A stretch of 5,029 nucleotides of DNA from an uncultured Mailhella sp. GTDB taxonomy: Bacteria > Desulfobacterota > Desulfovibrionia > Desulfovibrionales > Desulfovibrionaceae. A program made the position numbers and the translations under genes. The notes beneath the pieces were generated by a model. The model ran no database searches and was not told the origin of the DNA. It saw only the letters and a list, made by a program, of their open reading frames with translations. Each line of letters starts with the position of its first letter. The stretch's first letter is position 1. Location of the stretch: NCBI GenBank assembly GCA_905192935.1, contig CAJJMX010000135.1, positions 1-5,029 of the forward strand. The letters are read 5' to 3'. Below, one piece after another: positions 1 to 5,029 of this stretch.

Positions 1-75
1 GACCAGCGAGAAGATATCCTCGGCAGGCGCACGCCATCGGGTGCAAACCTCAGAAAGAGAAATTTTGTCGGACAT
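1..75 (-). CDS. 5' end of an unidentified protein gene (first 25 codons)
   Basis: This is an open frame running off the left edge of the window. It starts with ATG at 75-73 and begins MSDKISLSEVCTRWRAP. The start is well supported: on the minus strand a strong Shine-Dalgarno run (GAGGAGGA) sits about seven bases upstream of the ATG, and a promoter-like pair lies further upstream at 126-155. The visible peptide is soluble in character, with no signal peptide or membrane segment, and holds one cysteine at residue 11. I do not recognise the family from 25 residues and assign no function. It is separated from the tRNA genes by their terminator, so it is probably its own transcription unit with a leader of about 45 bases. 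Confidence 0.72.
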   Translation of the reverse strand, partial: MSDKISLSEVCTRWRAPAEDIFSLV

Positions 76-125
76 ATGATCTTCCTCCTCTTTTTCACTG
101 ATGAAAACGGTGGCTTGTTAGTATT

Positions 126-155
126 AGTATACTGTGAAGTGGGAGCAGAGGACAA
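126..155 (-). promoter_or_regulatory. Sigma70-type promoter for the partial gene at the left edge
   Basis: On the minus strand a -10 element TATACT (131-126, five of six consensus bases) is preceded after 18 bases by TTGTCC (155-150, four of six). Transcription would start near position 119, giving a leader of about 45 bases before the ATG at 75. The -10 overlaps the 8-base palindrome AGTATACT (126-133) and adjoins two tandem TTAGTA units (118-129), which could be an operator. That regulatory role is inference only. Confidence 0.5.
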
Positions 156-212
156 GACATATGCCGGTCATCATCCCAGAGCAGAGACTAGTTATGTTCC
201 TAGGGGGGCATG

Positions 213-238
213 AAAAAGGCTTCCACTTTGGAACCTTT
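213..238 (-). terminator. Weak bulged hairpin with short T-run, possible terminator
   Basis: AAAGG-C-TTCCA (215-225) pairs with TGGAACCTTT (229-238) around a 3-base loop, giving ten base pairs with one bulged C. On the minus strand the stem is followed by a run of five T (217-213, three of them in the stem). No gene ends just upstream of it on either strand, so it may be a relic or a back-up to the tRNA terminator. The pairing is clear; the function is uncertain. Confidence 0.3.
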
Positions 239-298
239 GAGTAATGATTTTTTTTGGCCCCTCCGCCTCCAAACTTTTTTATTATTTTTTATCTTTGA

Positions 299-318
299 TG
301 TGATACGGGCTGTGATAC
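299..318. repeat. Short direct repeat TGTGATAC x2
   Basis: TGTGATAC occurs at 299-306 and again at 311-318, a 12-base period with GGGC between the copies. It lies in the T-rich, gene-free stretch 156-318, just beyond the T-run of the tRNA terminator. The rest of that stretch contains long T runs (248-256, 276-290) and no credible gene. The repeat could be a regulator site or leftover from an old insertion beside the tRNA genes; neither can be shown from the sequence. Confidence 0.4.
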
Positions 319-356
319 AAAAAAAGCGTTTATGTGGAAATGACACATAAACGCTT
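319..356 (-). terminator. Intrinsic terminator of the tRNA-Gly unit
   Basis: A perfect 13-base-pair stem (324-336 with 344-356) closes a 7-base loop, and on the minus strand it runs straight into seven T (325-319). It begins eight bases after the encoded CCA end of tRNA-Gly(CCC), the expected place for a terminator ending this tRNA transcript. Confidence 0.9.
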
Positions 357-363
357 GAAATAT

Positions 364-438
364 TGGAGCGGGCAACGGGATTTGAACCCGCAACCTTCAG
401 CTTGGGAAGCTGACACTCTACCGTTGAGTTATGCCCGC
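364..438 (-). tRNA. tRNA-Gly (anticodon CCC)
   Basis: The minus strand folds into a complete 75-base cloverleaf. The acceptor stem is GCGGGCA with TGCCCGC, the D stem ACTC/GAGT, the anticodon stem TCAGC/GCTGA around the loop TTCCCAA, and the T arm GCGGG-TTCAAAT-CCCGT. The loop gives anticodon CCC, reading GGG codons. The discriminator base is T (U), typical of bacterial glycine tRNAs, and the CCA tail is encoded (366-364). It is the second of two glycine tRNA genes, 41 bases downstream of tRNA-Gly(GCC). A hairpin with a T-run sits in that spacer, so this gene probably depends on read-through. Its T arm is identical to its neighbour's, while the anticodon stem differs. Confidence 0.97.
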
Positions 439-443
439 ATACG

Positions 444-469
444 AAAAAAGGCTTACGTAGGTAAGCCTT
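444..469 (-). terminator. Intrinsic terminator between the two tRNA-Gly genes
   Basis: A perfect 9-base-pair stem (448-456 with 461-469, loop of 4) is followed on the minus strand by six T (449-444). It starts ten bases after the CCA of tRNA-Gly(GCC) and its T-run ends five bases before the first base of tRNA-Gly(CCC). The form is that of an intrinsic terminator, but there is no room for a full promoter between it and the next tRNA, so it is likely partial or acts as a processing hairpin. Confidence 0.75.
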
Positions 470-479
470 GATTCTTTCG

Positions 480-558
<79 letters not shown>

Positions 559-568
559 CGTGAAGAAA

Positions 569-597
569 CTTATAGGGGATTCAGGAAGCAGTGTCAA
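569..597 (-). promoter_or_regulatory. Strong sigma70 promoter of the tRNA-Gly genes
   Basis: On the minus strand a perfect -35 TTGACA (597-592) and a -10 TATAAG (574-569) are separated by the ideal 17 bases. Transcription would start near 562, giving a very short leader before the tRNA 5' end at 554. This is the closest match to consensus in the window, as expected for a stable-RNA gene. Confidence 0.85.
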
Positions 598-845
598 CAG
601 GAAAAACGGATGCCGGAGAATTTTTTTGCATCGCGCAGGACAGTCCTGGAATGGACACCCCTGCATCGGGCGGGAGAGAAGCGGCCGGTCTTTTTCGTCG
701 GGGGGCTTTCTCATGCGGCAGTCATTCCCGGCGGAAGAACAGGTGACGGAAGGGCTGTCCTGTTCCGGGAGGCCGGTCTTTACCATGCGGCAACGCTTCA
801 TGAGATTCGGCCGGAGTTTCTGTCTGCCCGGCCGACCCGAGACAC
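598..845. other. Gene-free stretch between acyl-CoA ligase terminator and tRNA promoter
   Basis: These roughly 250 bases hold no gene I can support. Open frames crossing it either read through the tRNAs or continue as antisense into the ligase gene. It contains two short imperfectly spaced direct repeats: GGCCGGTCTTT at 683-693 and 771-781, and CATGCGGCA at 712-720 and 784-792. An inverted repeat lies at 807-835. The repeats could reflect an old local duplication, since the copies are offset by 88 and 72 bases. A small RNA is possible, but there is no promoter evidence for one. Confidence 0.5.
807..835. repeat. Inverted repeat TCGGCCGG / CCGGCCGA
   Basis: An exact 8-base inverted repeat (807-814 with 828-835) flanks a 13-base spacer and could form a GC-rich hairpin. 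It lies 11 bases beyond the T-run of the ligase terminator on the minus strand. There is no T-tract, so it is not itself a classic terminator; it could be a regulator site or a back-up structure. Confidence 0.45.
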
Positions 846-871
846 AAAAAAAGCGCCCGACGGCGCTTTTT
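846..871 (-). terminator. Intrinsic terminator of the acyl-CoA ligase gene
   Basis: AAAAAGCGCC (848-857) and GGCGCTTTTT (862-871) form a perfect 10-base-pair stem with a 4-base loop, followed on the minus strand by seven T (852-846). It begins 15 bases after the ligase stop codon. Because the stem is flanked by A and T runs on both sides it could work in both directions. Confidence 0.92.
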
Positions 872-885
872 CATGTCTCATGTCA

Positions 886-2592
886 TCACTCCTGCTTTTT
901 TTCTTCCTCGCGCTGTTTCTTTTCCTCTTCCTCGCGGAGGGCACGACGCAGCACCTTGCCCACCATGGATTTGGGCAGCTCATCGCGGAATTCGAAGATG
1001 CGCGGCACCTTGTAGGACGCGAGCTTGGTGCGGCAGAAGGCGGCCAGTTCCGAAACGGTGATCTTTTCGCCGTCCTTGGGCACGATGTAGGCCTTGAGGG
1101 TCTCTCCGCGGGCCTTGTGGGGCACGCAGAGGGATACGGCTTCCTTGATCTTGGGGTATTCGTGCAGCACTTCGTCGATCTCGCGGGGGAACACGTTGTA
1201 GCCGCCGACGATGGCCATGTCCTTCTTGCGGTCCACGATGAAGTAGTAGCCGTCGCTGTCACGGTAGGCGATGTCACCGGTATGCAGCCAGCCGTCGGCC
1301 AGCGTGGATGCGGTTTCCTCGGGCTGGTTCCAGTAGCCCTTCATGACCTGCGGGCCGCGTATGATGAGTTCGCCGCATTCGTTGTCGCCGAGTTCGGTCT
1401 TTCCGGTTTCAATATCCACGATGCGGGCTTCGGTTTCCGGAATGGGCACGCCTATGGAGCCTATCTTCTGAAGTCCGTACACGGGGTTGGCAATGACCAC
1501 CGGCGAAGCTTCGGTAAGACCGAGGCCTTCGGTGATGTTGGCGTGGGTGATGTCCTGGAACTGCTTGAGGCTGGCCTGCGGGAAGGGAGACGAACCGGAT
1601 ATGCACAGCTGAATGCAGGTGAGGTCGTAATGGGAAATGTCTTTTTGCTGCATGAGGGAGATGTACACGGAAGGCGCACCCACGAAGAAGGTGGGACGGT
1701 GCTTCTTGATGAGCTCCAGTACATCATGAGGAGAATAGCGCGGCACCGGCATGGTGGATGCGGCAAGCACGGCGGGCAGCACGATGTTGCCCATGAGTCC
1801 GAACACGTGGAAGAAGGGCATGATGCTGAGAAAGCTGTGCGAGGAATTGGAGGCGTCGCAGTGGATGACGGCAAGAAGCTGCTGGATCTGTGCGGAAAGG
1901 TTGCCGTGAGTGAGCATGGCGCCCTTGGAGAAGCCCGTGGTGCCGCCGGTGTACTGCAGCAGGGCCAGCGTGGAGGCGGGATCCCTGGGCTCTTCGCTGT
2001 AGCGGCGGCCGGTTTTGAACATGGCCTTCCAGGGAATGACGGAATGGCCGTTGAACTTCACTTCAGGCAGATGTCCCTGCCTTTTGGCCTGAATGGGCTG
2101 AAGAATGTTCAGCGGAAAGGCCAGGGCGTCGGCAATGCGGGAAACCACGCAGGTCTGCACGCCGAGGCGTTCACGCAGGGGTTCTATTTTATTCCAGAAC
2201 AGGTCGAGCGTGATGAGGAATTTGGGCGTGGCGTCACTGAAGTGATGGGTCAGCTCCTTTTCCATGTAGAGGGGGTTGGTCATGACCACCGTCGCTCCCG
2301 CCTTGAGCGCGCCCCAGAAGGCAATGATGGTCTGAGGCAGATTGGGAAGCATGATGGCCACTCTGTCGCCCGTATTCAGGCCGTGTTCGCGCAGGGCGGC
2401 GGCAAAGGTTTCGGCCTTGTCTCTGAGCTGCTTGTAGTTGAGCGTGAGATTCTGGAAAATGACGGCCTTGTGGTCGCCGAAATGGTCGGCAGCTTCGTCC
2501 AGGTAGGACTGGAGGGAACGGGGAATGATGTTGAGATGCACGGGCGCGCCCTCGGCAATGTGGGGCAGCCATGCGGGAGAAGAGGCGTTCAT
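886..2592 (-). CDS. fadD: Long-chain fatty-acid--CoA ligase (FadD-type, AMP-forming)
   Basis: This 568-residue adenylate-forming enzyme would activate fatty acids with ATP and CoA to acyl-CoA via an acyl-AMP intermediate, acting in the cytoplasm or at the inner membrane. The family signatures are in order: the phosphate-binding YTGGTTGFSKGAMLTHGN (214-231), MPFFHVFG (258-265), EGLGLTEASP (355-364), GWLHTGD (434-440), DRKKDMAIVGGYNVFPREI (454-472) and PKSMVGKVLRR (540-550), whose Lys546 is the expected catalytic lysine of the C-terminal domain. Length matches FadD (about 560). The start is fixed: an in-frame TAA lies six codons upstream of the ATG at 2592, and a weak ACGGA lies eight bases before it. 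Odd points are a Leu at 357, where an adenine-stacking aromatic is usual, and a charged Glu/Lys tail (552-568). It has its own promoter and terminator. The chain-length preference cannot be read from the sequence; a medium-chain ligase is the main alternative. Confidence 0.93.
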   Translation of the reverse strand: MNASSPAWLPHIAEGAPVHLNIIPRSLQSYLDEAADHFGDHKAVIFQNLTLNYKQLRDKAETFAAALREHGLNTGDRVAIMLPNLPQTIIAFWGALKAGATVVMTNPLYMEKELTHHFSDATPKFLITLDLFWNKIEPLRERLGVQTCVVSRIADALAFPLNILQPIQAKRQGHLPEVKFNGHSVIPWKAMFKTGRRYSEEPRDPASTLALLQYTGGTTGFSKGAMLTHGNLSAQIQQLLAVIHCDASNSSHSFLSIMPFFHVFGLMGNIVLPAVLAASTMPVPRYSPHDVLELIKKHRPTFFVGAPSVYISLMQQKDISHYDLTCIQLCISGSSPFPQASLKQFQDITHANITEGLGLTEASPVVIANPVYGLQKIGSIGVPIPETEARIVDIETGKTELGDNECGELIIRGPQVMKGYWNQPEETASTLADGWLHTGDIAYRDSDGYYFIVDRKKDMAIVGGYNVFPREIDEVLHEYPKIKEAVSLCVPHKARGETLKAYIVPKDGEKITVSELAAFCRTKLASYKVPRIFEFRDELPKSMVGKVLRRALREEEEKKQREEEKKQE

Positions 2593-2632
2593 GAAGCATA
2601 TCCGTGGTTAGAATGACATTAAACAGGTATAC

Positions 2633-2660
2633 TTTATAGGATGGACGCCTGTTCTGTCAC
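2633..2660 (-). promoter_or_regulatory. Sigma70-type promoter of the acyl-CoA ligase gene
   Basis: On the minus strand GTGACA (2660-2655, five of six) is followed after 16 bases by TATAAA (2638-2633, five of six). The start would lie near 2626, leaving a leader of about 34 bases. It sits downstream of the nadE terminator, so the ligase is transcribed independently of nadE. No FadR-like operator was recognised. Confidence 0.65.
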
Positions 2661-2691
2661 GCACAAAGTAGGGTAAATCTTGTGAAGCGAC

Positions 2692-2720
2692 AAAAAAAGG
2701 AGGCTGAAAACAGCCTCCTT
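2692..2720 (-). terminator. Intrinsic terminator of nadE
   Basis: AAGGAGGCTG (2697-2706) and CAGCCTCCTT (2711-2720) form a perfect 10-base-pair stem around AAAA, followed on the minus strand by seven T (2698-2692). It begins 34 bases after the nadE stop codon. Confidence 0.93.
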
Positions 2721-2754
2721 GAAGGTTTAATGCGGTCGAAATCGCGACATCTGC

Positions 2755-4368
2755 CTACAGGGCGTGCGAACTTGCGGGCACCTGCCAGTCGATGCCGAGC
2801 GTGCACGAACTGAGCTTGAGCGCAGGGGCGCTCTGATGACGCTTGAACTCCGAAGAGGCCAGACGACGCACGACACTGCGCACGACTTCGTCGGAAACAC
2901 CGGGAACGACAAGAGTTTCGGGGTTGGCGGCATTTTCGAGCAGTTCATGCAGCACGGCGTCGAGCACGCCGTAGGGAGGCAGACTTTCCTCGTCCACCTG
3001 GCCGGGGTGCAGTTCCGCCGAGGGAGCCTTTGTGAAAATGTGCTCGGGAATGATCTCTTCTCCGCGCATTTCGTTGTACCAGCGGGCCACCTTGTACACT
3101 TCGGTCTTGTAGATGTCTCCGATGGGTTCAAGAGCGCCCACGGTATCGCCGTACAGGGTGCAGTAGCCTGCGGCGTTTTCGGACTTGTTGCCCGTGCCGA
3201 GCACGGCGCGGCCGAGGCGGTTGGCGAAGGCCATGAGCAGGGTGCCGCGGATGCGGGGCTGGATGTTGTCGGCTGTGAGGTCGTTTTCCACGGCGGGCAG
3301 CTTGGCAAAGAGCGGGGCGAGCACGGTGTCGAAGGCGTCCATCATGGGAGTGATGCACGCGTTGGCGGTCTGAATGCCGAGGTTTTTCGCGAGCACGTCG
3401 GCGTCGGTTTCGCTGTGATCGGTGCTCCAGCGGGAGGGCATGAGCACGGCAAGCACGTTTTCGGCGCCCAGGGCTTCCACGGCGATGCAGGCCACGAGGG
3501 CGGAATCCATGCCGCCGGACAGACCGAGCACCACGCCGGTCATGCCGCATTTTTTCACGTAGTCGCGCACGCCTAGCGCGGCCGCCCGGAACAGGGCTTC
3601 GGGGCGTTCAGGCACGCTCTGTACGGTCTCGGGAGCCGTCTGACCGTCAAGGGCCACGGCATGGGCCGTGACGGAATCCTTGGAAAGATCGATGGCCACG
3701 GCGGCTTCCTCAAAGGCGGAAGTACGGGCCACCACCTCGCCGGAAGCGTCGAGCACGAAGCTGCGGCCGGAATAGATGAGACTGTCCACGGCGCCGCACT
3801 GATGCACGCAAATGACGGGCAGCTTCCACAGACCGGCGAGAGCGGAGCAGTGCATTTCACTCTTTTCCTGGGTTTCGGGAAGGAAGAGCTCGGCGGAAGT
3901 GAAGAGCACGGCGTCCACCGATGCCGCGGCACGGGCGCTCTTGAGCAGTCCGAGGGCTTCCTGATGGGCCCAGGCGGGTTCGGTTTCCGGCAGATAGAGG
4001 GAAGGACCTCCGGGAATGCGTATCACGCCGTTGGCCTGTCTGGCCAGCGCGATGAGCTGGCCCTGCGAGAGCAGGACGTAAAGAGGCACTTCTGCGCCGG
4101 TCAGGGAAATGAGCATGTCGGGCCCGTCGGCAAGCAGTTCGGCAAGCTCATGGGCGGCGTCGCGGCAGCGGCGGTAGAAGCCGCCGATGTGTTTCAGGGG
4201 TTCCCAGGGCATGCCGGCAAGAGCATAGGCAGGCGTGACGCAGAGGGTACGCTCTCCCGCAGCTGCGGGATGAGCGGCTACGGCCTTTCGGGCCATGTCG
4301 GCCAGTTTGTGCGCGTTGCCGTGAAAGTCGCCGGGAATGGGGTTGTGCTGAAGAAGAACGATATGCAT
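2755..4368 (-). CDS. nadE: NAD synthetase with apparently inactive glutaminase-like N-terminal domain
   Basis: This 537-residue protein resembles glutamine-dependent NAD synthetase, which converts deamido-NAD, ATP and an ammonia source to NAD in the cytoplasm. Residues 1 to about 230 are a nitrilase-like domain (MHIVLLQHNPIPGD start; CGAVDSLIYSGRSFVLDASG at 191-210). Residues about 255-537 are the synthetase domain, with the ATP loop SGGMDS (284-289), MPSRWSTDHSETDA (310-323), NIQPRIRGTLLMAFANR (368-384), GTGNKSE (391-397), LYGD (405-408) and KAPSAEL (447-453). The ATG at 4368 is chosen because the family's conserved N-terminus begins there and GAGG lies six bases upstream; the frame stays open to 4494, but that extension looks non-coding. 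The oddity is in the first domain: where PEL carries the catalytic Glu, this protein has PAY (46-48). No Lys occurs between 60 and 142, no Cys between 69 and 173, and the usual ICED-type segment is missing. It probably uses free ammonia, which is an inference. Confidence 0.93.
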   Translation of the reverse strand: MHIVLLQHNPIPGDFHGNAHKLADMARKAVAAHPAAAGERTLCVTPAYALAGMPWEPLKHIGGFYRRCRDAAHELAELLADGPDMLISLTGAEVPLYVLLSQGQLIALARQANGVIRIPGGPSLYLPETEPAWAHQEALGLLKSARAAASVDAVLFTSAELFLPETQEKSEMHCSALAGLWKLPVICVHQCGAVDSLIYSGRSFVLDASGEVVARTSAFEEAAVAIDLSKDSVTAHAVALDGQTAPETVQSVPERPEALFRAAALGVRDYVKKCGMTGVVLGLSGGMDSALVACIAVEALGAENVLAVLMPSRWSTDHSETDADVLAKNLGIQTANACITPMMDAFDTVLAPLFAKLPAVENDLTADNIQPRIRGTLLMAFANRLGRAVLGTGNKSENAAGYCTLYGDTVGALEPIGDIYKTEVYKVARWYNEMRGEEIIPEHIFTKAPSAELHPGQVDEESLPPYGVLDAVLHELLENAANPETLVVPGVSDEVVRSVVRRLASSEFKRHQSAPALKLSSCTLGIDWQVPASSHAL

Positions 4369-4456
4369 GGGGAACCTCGATGGCCGCTCGGCCGGATGTA
4401 GCTTGGAGCGTTTCCGCAGAAAATGGGTAAGTCCCGTCCGTCGGATGCCGCTGATT

Positions 4457-4478
4457 CGTTCAGGCAGGCTGCCTGACG
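4457..4478. other. Hairpin in the dapB-nadE spacer
   Basis: CGTTCAGGCA (4457-4466) pairs with TGCCTGACG (4470-4478), giving nine base pairs with one bulged T around a tight GGC loop. It lies about 90 bases upstream of the nadE start in the presumed leader. No T-tract follows on either strand, so an intrinsic terminator is unlikely. Roles in leader control or mRNA processing are possible but unproven. Confidence 0.4.
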
Positions 4479-4541
4479 CCCTGCGACCGGACAAAGCGCC
4501 GGATGACAGGTGATTCGGGGCGCGGTCCCCCGATACGGGAC

Positions 4542-4580
4542 AGCCGCGCTTCCGGCTTCGTGGAAGCGGAAAACGCGGCT
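4542..4580. other. Large GC-rich hairpin just after dapB
   Basis: AGCCGCG (4542-4548) pairs with CGCGGCT (4574-4580). An inner stem CTTCC/GGAAG (4549-4553 with 4562-4566), or an alternative CCG-CTTC/GAAG-CGG pairing, stacks inside it. It begins 15 bases after the dapB stop. On the minus strand it is not followed by T, so it could be a 3'-end stabilising structure or a weak terminator. With no clear promoter in 4369-4595, dapB-nadE read-through remains plausible. Confidence 0.4.
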
Positions 4581-4595
4581 TTCGTCTTGATGGAG

Positions 4596-5029
4596 CTAGT
4601 CGTGCAGAACGTCCTGCATGTTATATAACCGGCCCGGCTTCTGTGAGACTATCCAGCGGGCGGCGCGCAGAGCGCCGTTGGCGAAGTTCTCGCGGGAGTG
4701 GGCCTGATGGGTGATCTCAATGCGCTCGCCGGGCCCCATGTAGTAGATGGTGTGCACCCCTACCACATCGCCGCCGCGCAGGGACTGAATGCCGATTTCC
4801 GCATGCTTGCGGGGCTCGCGCACATCGAAGCGGTTGGTGTTGATGTCGGCGCGGGTAAGACCCTTGGCGGCGAGCAGCGGTTCGGCAAGAAGCAGGGCCG
4901 TGCCGCTGGGCGCGTCCTTTTTCTTGTTGTGATGGATTTCCATCATTTCCACATCGTAGGCATCGCCGAGCAGAGCCGTGAGTCTGGGAAGAATGTCCAT
5001 GATGACATTGATGCCCACGCTCATGTTGG
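4596..5029 (-). CDS. dapB: 4-hydroxy-tetrahydrodipicolinate reductase, C-terminal part
   Basis: The protein reduces 4-hydroxy-tetrahydrodipicolinate with NAD(P)H in the diaminopimelate/lysine pathway, in the cytoplasm. About 143 residues are visible, a little over half of the usual 260-270; the N-terminal nucleotide-binding domain lies beyond the right edge. The visible part starts inside the conserved NMSVG segment, so the ATG at 5024 is an internal methionine and not the true start. The catalytic block is HHNKKKDAPSGTA, whose paired histidines and the lysine before KDAPSG match the E. coli His159-His160 and Lys163 pattern. RGGDVVGVHT and ERIEITHQAHSRENFANGA follow, completing the family's C-terminal signature, and the protein ends normally at TAG (4598-4596). 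No frameshift or lost residue is seen. It is upstream of nadE on the same strand with a 227-base gap. Confidence 0.96.
   Translation of the reverse strand, partial: NMSVGINVIMDILPRLTALLGDAYDVEMMEIHHNKKKDAPSGTALLLAEPLLAAKGLTRADINTNRFDVREPRKHAEIGIQSLRGGDVVGVHTIYYMGPGERIEITHQAHSRENFANGALRAARWIVSQKPGRLYNMQDVLHD

Noticed and set aside
210..350. Short plus-strand frame (46 codons, MKKASTLEPL start, hydrophobic middle)
   Set aside because: A G-rich run lies just before the ATG but too close to it for good spacing. The hydrophobic part comes from T-rich DNA and the 3' end lies inside the tRNA terminator hairpin. No promoter was found. Kept only as a remote possibility.
610..2616. Long plus-strand open frame of 668 codons
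   Set aside because: It runs antisense to the clear acyl-CoA ligase gene over most of its length, shows no recognisable domain, has no good ribosome site and crosses a terminator hairpin. Such shadows are common opposite GC-rich genes.
2764..3576. Plus-strand frame of 270 codons opposite nadE, and a similar one at 3661-4401
   Set aside because: Both are antisense shadows of the well-supported nadE gene, rich in Gly, His and Val as expected from reversed GC-rich codons, with no recognisable domains.
4369..4494. 42-residue upstream extension of NadE
   Set aside because: The extension has no similarity to the family N-terminus, while the conserved MHIVLLQHNP start at 4368 has a proper GAGG site six bases upstream.

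Overview
The window reads as a stretch of bacterial chromosome in which every supported gene lies on the minus strand. The protein genes are GC-rich and Gram-negative in style. The fatty-acyl-CoA ligase and the split-domain NAD synthetase would fit Desulfovibrionaceae or a related Desulfobacterota lineage, but that placement is an impression from protein style and could not be tested here. No mobile element, CRISPR array or phage gene was found.

In the direction of transcription (right to left), the window opens with the 3' half of dapB (4596-5029, lysine/diaminopimelate synthesis). A 227-base spacer follows, carrying two strong hairpins without a T-tract. Next is nadE (2755-4368, final step of NAD synthesis), which ends at a classic intrinsic terminator (2692-2720). 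A separate sigma70-type promoter (2633-2660) drives a FadD-type long-chain acyl-CoA ligase (886-2592), which ends at another intrinsic terminator (846-871). Roughly 250 bases of apparently non-coding DNA (598-845) come next. A near-consensus promoter (569-597) then drives two glycine tRNA genes, Gly-GCC (480-554) and Gly-CCC (364-438), each followed by its own hairpin plus T-run. Beyond them lies a T-rich, gene-free stretch, then the promoter and first 25 codons of another minus-strand gene of unknown identity (1-75).

The genes are housekeeping functions in independent transcription units rather than one pathway: cell-wall precursor/lysine synthesis, NAD synthesis, fatty-acid activation and glycine decoding. 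dapB and nadE may share a transcript, since no T-tract terminator or convincing promoter is visible between them.

The most notable observation is in NadE. It has the two-domain architecture of a glutamine-dependent NAD synthetase and a well-preserved synthetase domain, but its amino-terminal nitrilase-like domain appears to have lost all three catalytic residues (Glu, Lys, Cys), so it should not be able to make ammonia from glutamine. The second is an intrinsic terminator placed between the two tRNA-Gly genes, which would make the rarer Gly-CCC tRNA depend on read-through. Nothing resembling a new defence or mobile system was seen.
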